Source of the DNA: Hyphomicrobiales bacterium
Lineage (GTDB): Bacteria > Pseudomonadota > Alphaproteobacteria > Rhizobiales > Beijerinckiaceae
Reading direction: 5' to 3'
DNA length: 64,000 nucleotides
NCBI GenBank assembly: GCA_900470775.1
Contig: UCBZ01000036.1
Coordinates: 1 to 64,000, forward strand
This document shows positions 63,080 through 64,000 of this stretch, in pieces. The stretch's first letter is position 1; each line of letters opens with the position of its first letter. Position numbers and translations under genes: made by a program. Under the pieces are notes generated by a model. The model searched no databases and was not told the DNA's origin. It saw nothing but the letters and a program-made list of their open reading frames with translations.

Positions 63080-63484
63080 ATGTCGCCCTTCCCCACTGCC
63101 CCCGACAAGCAGGCCCTGGAGGAGGGCACGCAGTTCGCGCCGCGCTTCGACGCCAGCGGCCTGATCACCTGCGTCACCACCGATGCCGGCACCGGCGAAC
63201 TGCTGATGGTCGCCCATATGAACGCCGAGGCGCTGGCGCGCTCGATCGAGACCGGCGAGGCCTGGTACTGGTCGCGCTCGCGGGCCGAGCTCTGGCACAA
63301 GGGCGCGACCTCGGGCCAGATCCAGACCATCGTCGAGATGCGGGTCGACTGCGACCAGGACGCGCTCTGGCTGAAGGTCAATGTCGCCGGCGACGGCGGC
63401 TGCTGCCACACCGGCCGCCACTCCTGCTTCTACAGGGTCAAGCCGTTGGTGCGGGATGCTGCCGAACCGCTCGTTTGCGCCTGA
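63080..63484 (+). CDS. hisI: Phosphoribosyl-AMP cyclohydrolase
   Basis: 134 aa from ATG 63080 (GGAG seven bases upstream). [37 protein letters not shown], metal ligands in DCDQDALW and [14 protein letters not shown]. Third step of histidine synthesis, without a HisE domain. Confidence 0.95.
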   Translation: MSPFPTAPDKQALEEGTQFAPRFDASGLITCVTTDAGTGELLMVAHMNAEALARSIETGEAWYWSRSRAELWHKGATSGQIQTIVEMRVDCDQDALWLKVNVAGDGGCCHTGRHSCFYRVKPLVRDAAEPLVCA

Positions 63485-63687
63485 GTGACGGCCGGCGCCG
63501 CGAGCGATGTTTTCCCCGGGGCTTTCATCTTTCCGTCAAAGGCCACCGATATGCGCAGGCTTTGCTCCGGCGGTGACGGTTTGATCACCGATTCTTGCGA
63601 CGCTTCGACTTCACCCGGAGGGGCGAGCCCAGGTTACGGGACGAGGTCGCGCCGCGAGCCTTTGGACTTAACGGAGGTGGGACGCGG

Positions 63688-64000
63688 ATGAACGATATGA
63701 GCGTGGAGGCGCCCGCTCGAAACGGCCGGCCGAAGCTCGGGCTGGCGCTGGGTGGCGGTGCCGCGCGCGGCTGGGCCCATATCGGCGTGCTCGAAGTGCT
63801 GACTGAAGCCGGCTTCGAGCCCGATGTCATTGCCGGAACCTCGATCGGTGCCGTCGTCGGCGGCTGCTACGCCGCCGGCAAGCTCGACCAGCTCGCGGAA
63901 TTCGCCACCAGCCTGACCAAGCGCCGCGTCGTCGGCCTGATGGATTTCCACATCGGCGGAGCCGGCCTGATCGGCGGCAACCGCCTGAAGCGGTTGCTGG
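63688..64000 (+). CDS. Patatin-like phospholipase (RssA type), 5' part
   Basis: Runs off the right edge. ATG 63688 with GGAGG upstream. Oxyanion motif LGGGAARGWAHIGVL and nucleophile elbow GTSIGAVVGG are intact; the Asp of the dyad lies outside the window. Cytoplasmic or membrane-associated lipase. Confidence 0.88.
   Translation, partial: MNDMSVEAPARNGRPKLGLALGGGAARGWAHIGVLEVLTEAGFEPDVIAGTSIGAVVGGCYAAGKLDQLAEFATSLTKRRVVGLMDFHIGGAGLIGGNRLKRLL

Noticed and set aside
1-64000. CRISPR arrays
   Set aside because: No run of regularly spaced identical repeats. The 128-bp repeats at 13151-13351 are only two units and not spacer-like.

Overview
The window is high-GC alphaproteobacterial chromosome, most likely Hyphomicrobiales. 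A Bosea-like host is my guess from the gene mix (HmrR-type copper promoter, D-apionate genes with a RuBisCO-like protein, DUF2336, GDYXXLXY protein, TAT-exported metallo-hydrolase) and from GC-rich codon use; no rRNA is present to confirm it.

Layout. (1) 1-1229: 5' part of an autotransporter on the minus strand, cut by the window edge. (2) 1493-30748: a 29.3-kb island integrated in tRNA-Gly(TCC). Its ends are a 20-bp identical core at 1493-1512 and 30729-30748. The intact tRNA lies at the right end and its original 3' half is stranded at the left end, next to the tyrosine recombinase. Near-identical double repeats sit about 100 bp inside each core and look like integrase arm sites. The island encodes a relaxase with a nested coiled-coil ORF, a possible RHH mobilization protein, ArdC and DUF736, but no type IV secretion genes, so it looks mobilizable rather than self-conjugative. 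Its defence cargo is a single-chain type IIG restriction-modification enzyme, a Dam-type adenine methylase, an Abi_C protein, and a three-gene operon SIR2 / small middle protein / Rad50-like ATPase that has the layout of a Lamassu system with a SIR2 effector. It also carries DNA-damage genes: UmuD and UmuC behind a GTTC-N7-GTTC SOS box, and a SRAP abasic-site protein. Two stretches (8668-9762 and 18209-18957) are gene debris with frameshifts. The 13009-13941 gap holds 128-bp-period repeats, six CCATGG sites and an AT-rich tract, and may be an origin (oriV or oriT).

(3) 30854-64000: ordinary chromosome. In order: copper P-type ATPase; divergent D-apionate catabolism genes (apnO; oiaX-oiaK-gntR); tRNA-Tyr; rlmB; MHS-type MFS transporter; tRNA-Thr; a doubly frameshifted RTX-repeat pseudogene; metallo-hydrolase; NAD kinase; lipoprotein; DUF2336 and transglycosylase-like pair; MaoC and CitE-like lyase pair; vapBC-type toxin-antitoxin; flavin reductase and nitroreductase; SGNH hydrolase and OpgC pair; GDYXXLXY and DUF2157 pair; thrS; yidD; PAP2-like phosphatase; NifU-like scaffold; folE; hisI; and the start of a patatin-like protein.

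How the parts relate: the island combines mobilization, antirestriction, several phage and plasmid defences and a mutagenic repair set, while the flanking chromosome is metabolic and housekeeping. Function calls rest on motifs and family resemblance read by eye; no searches were run.
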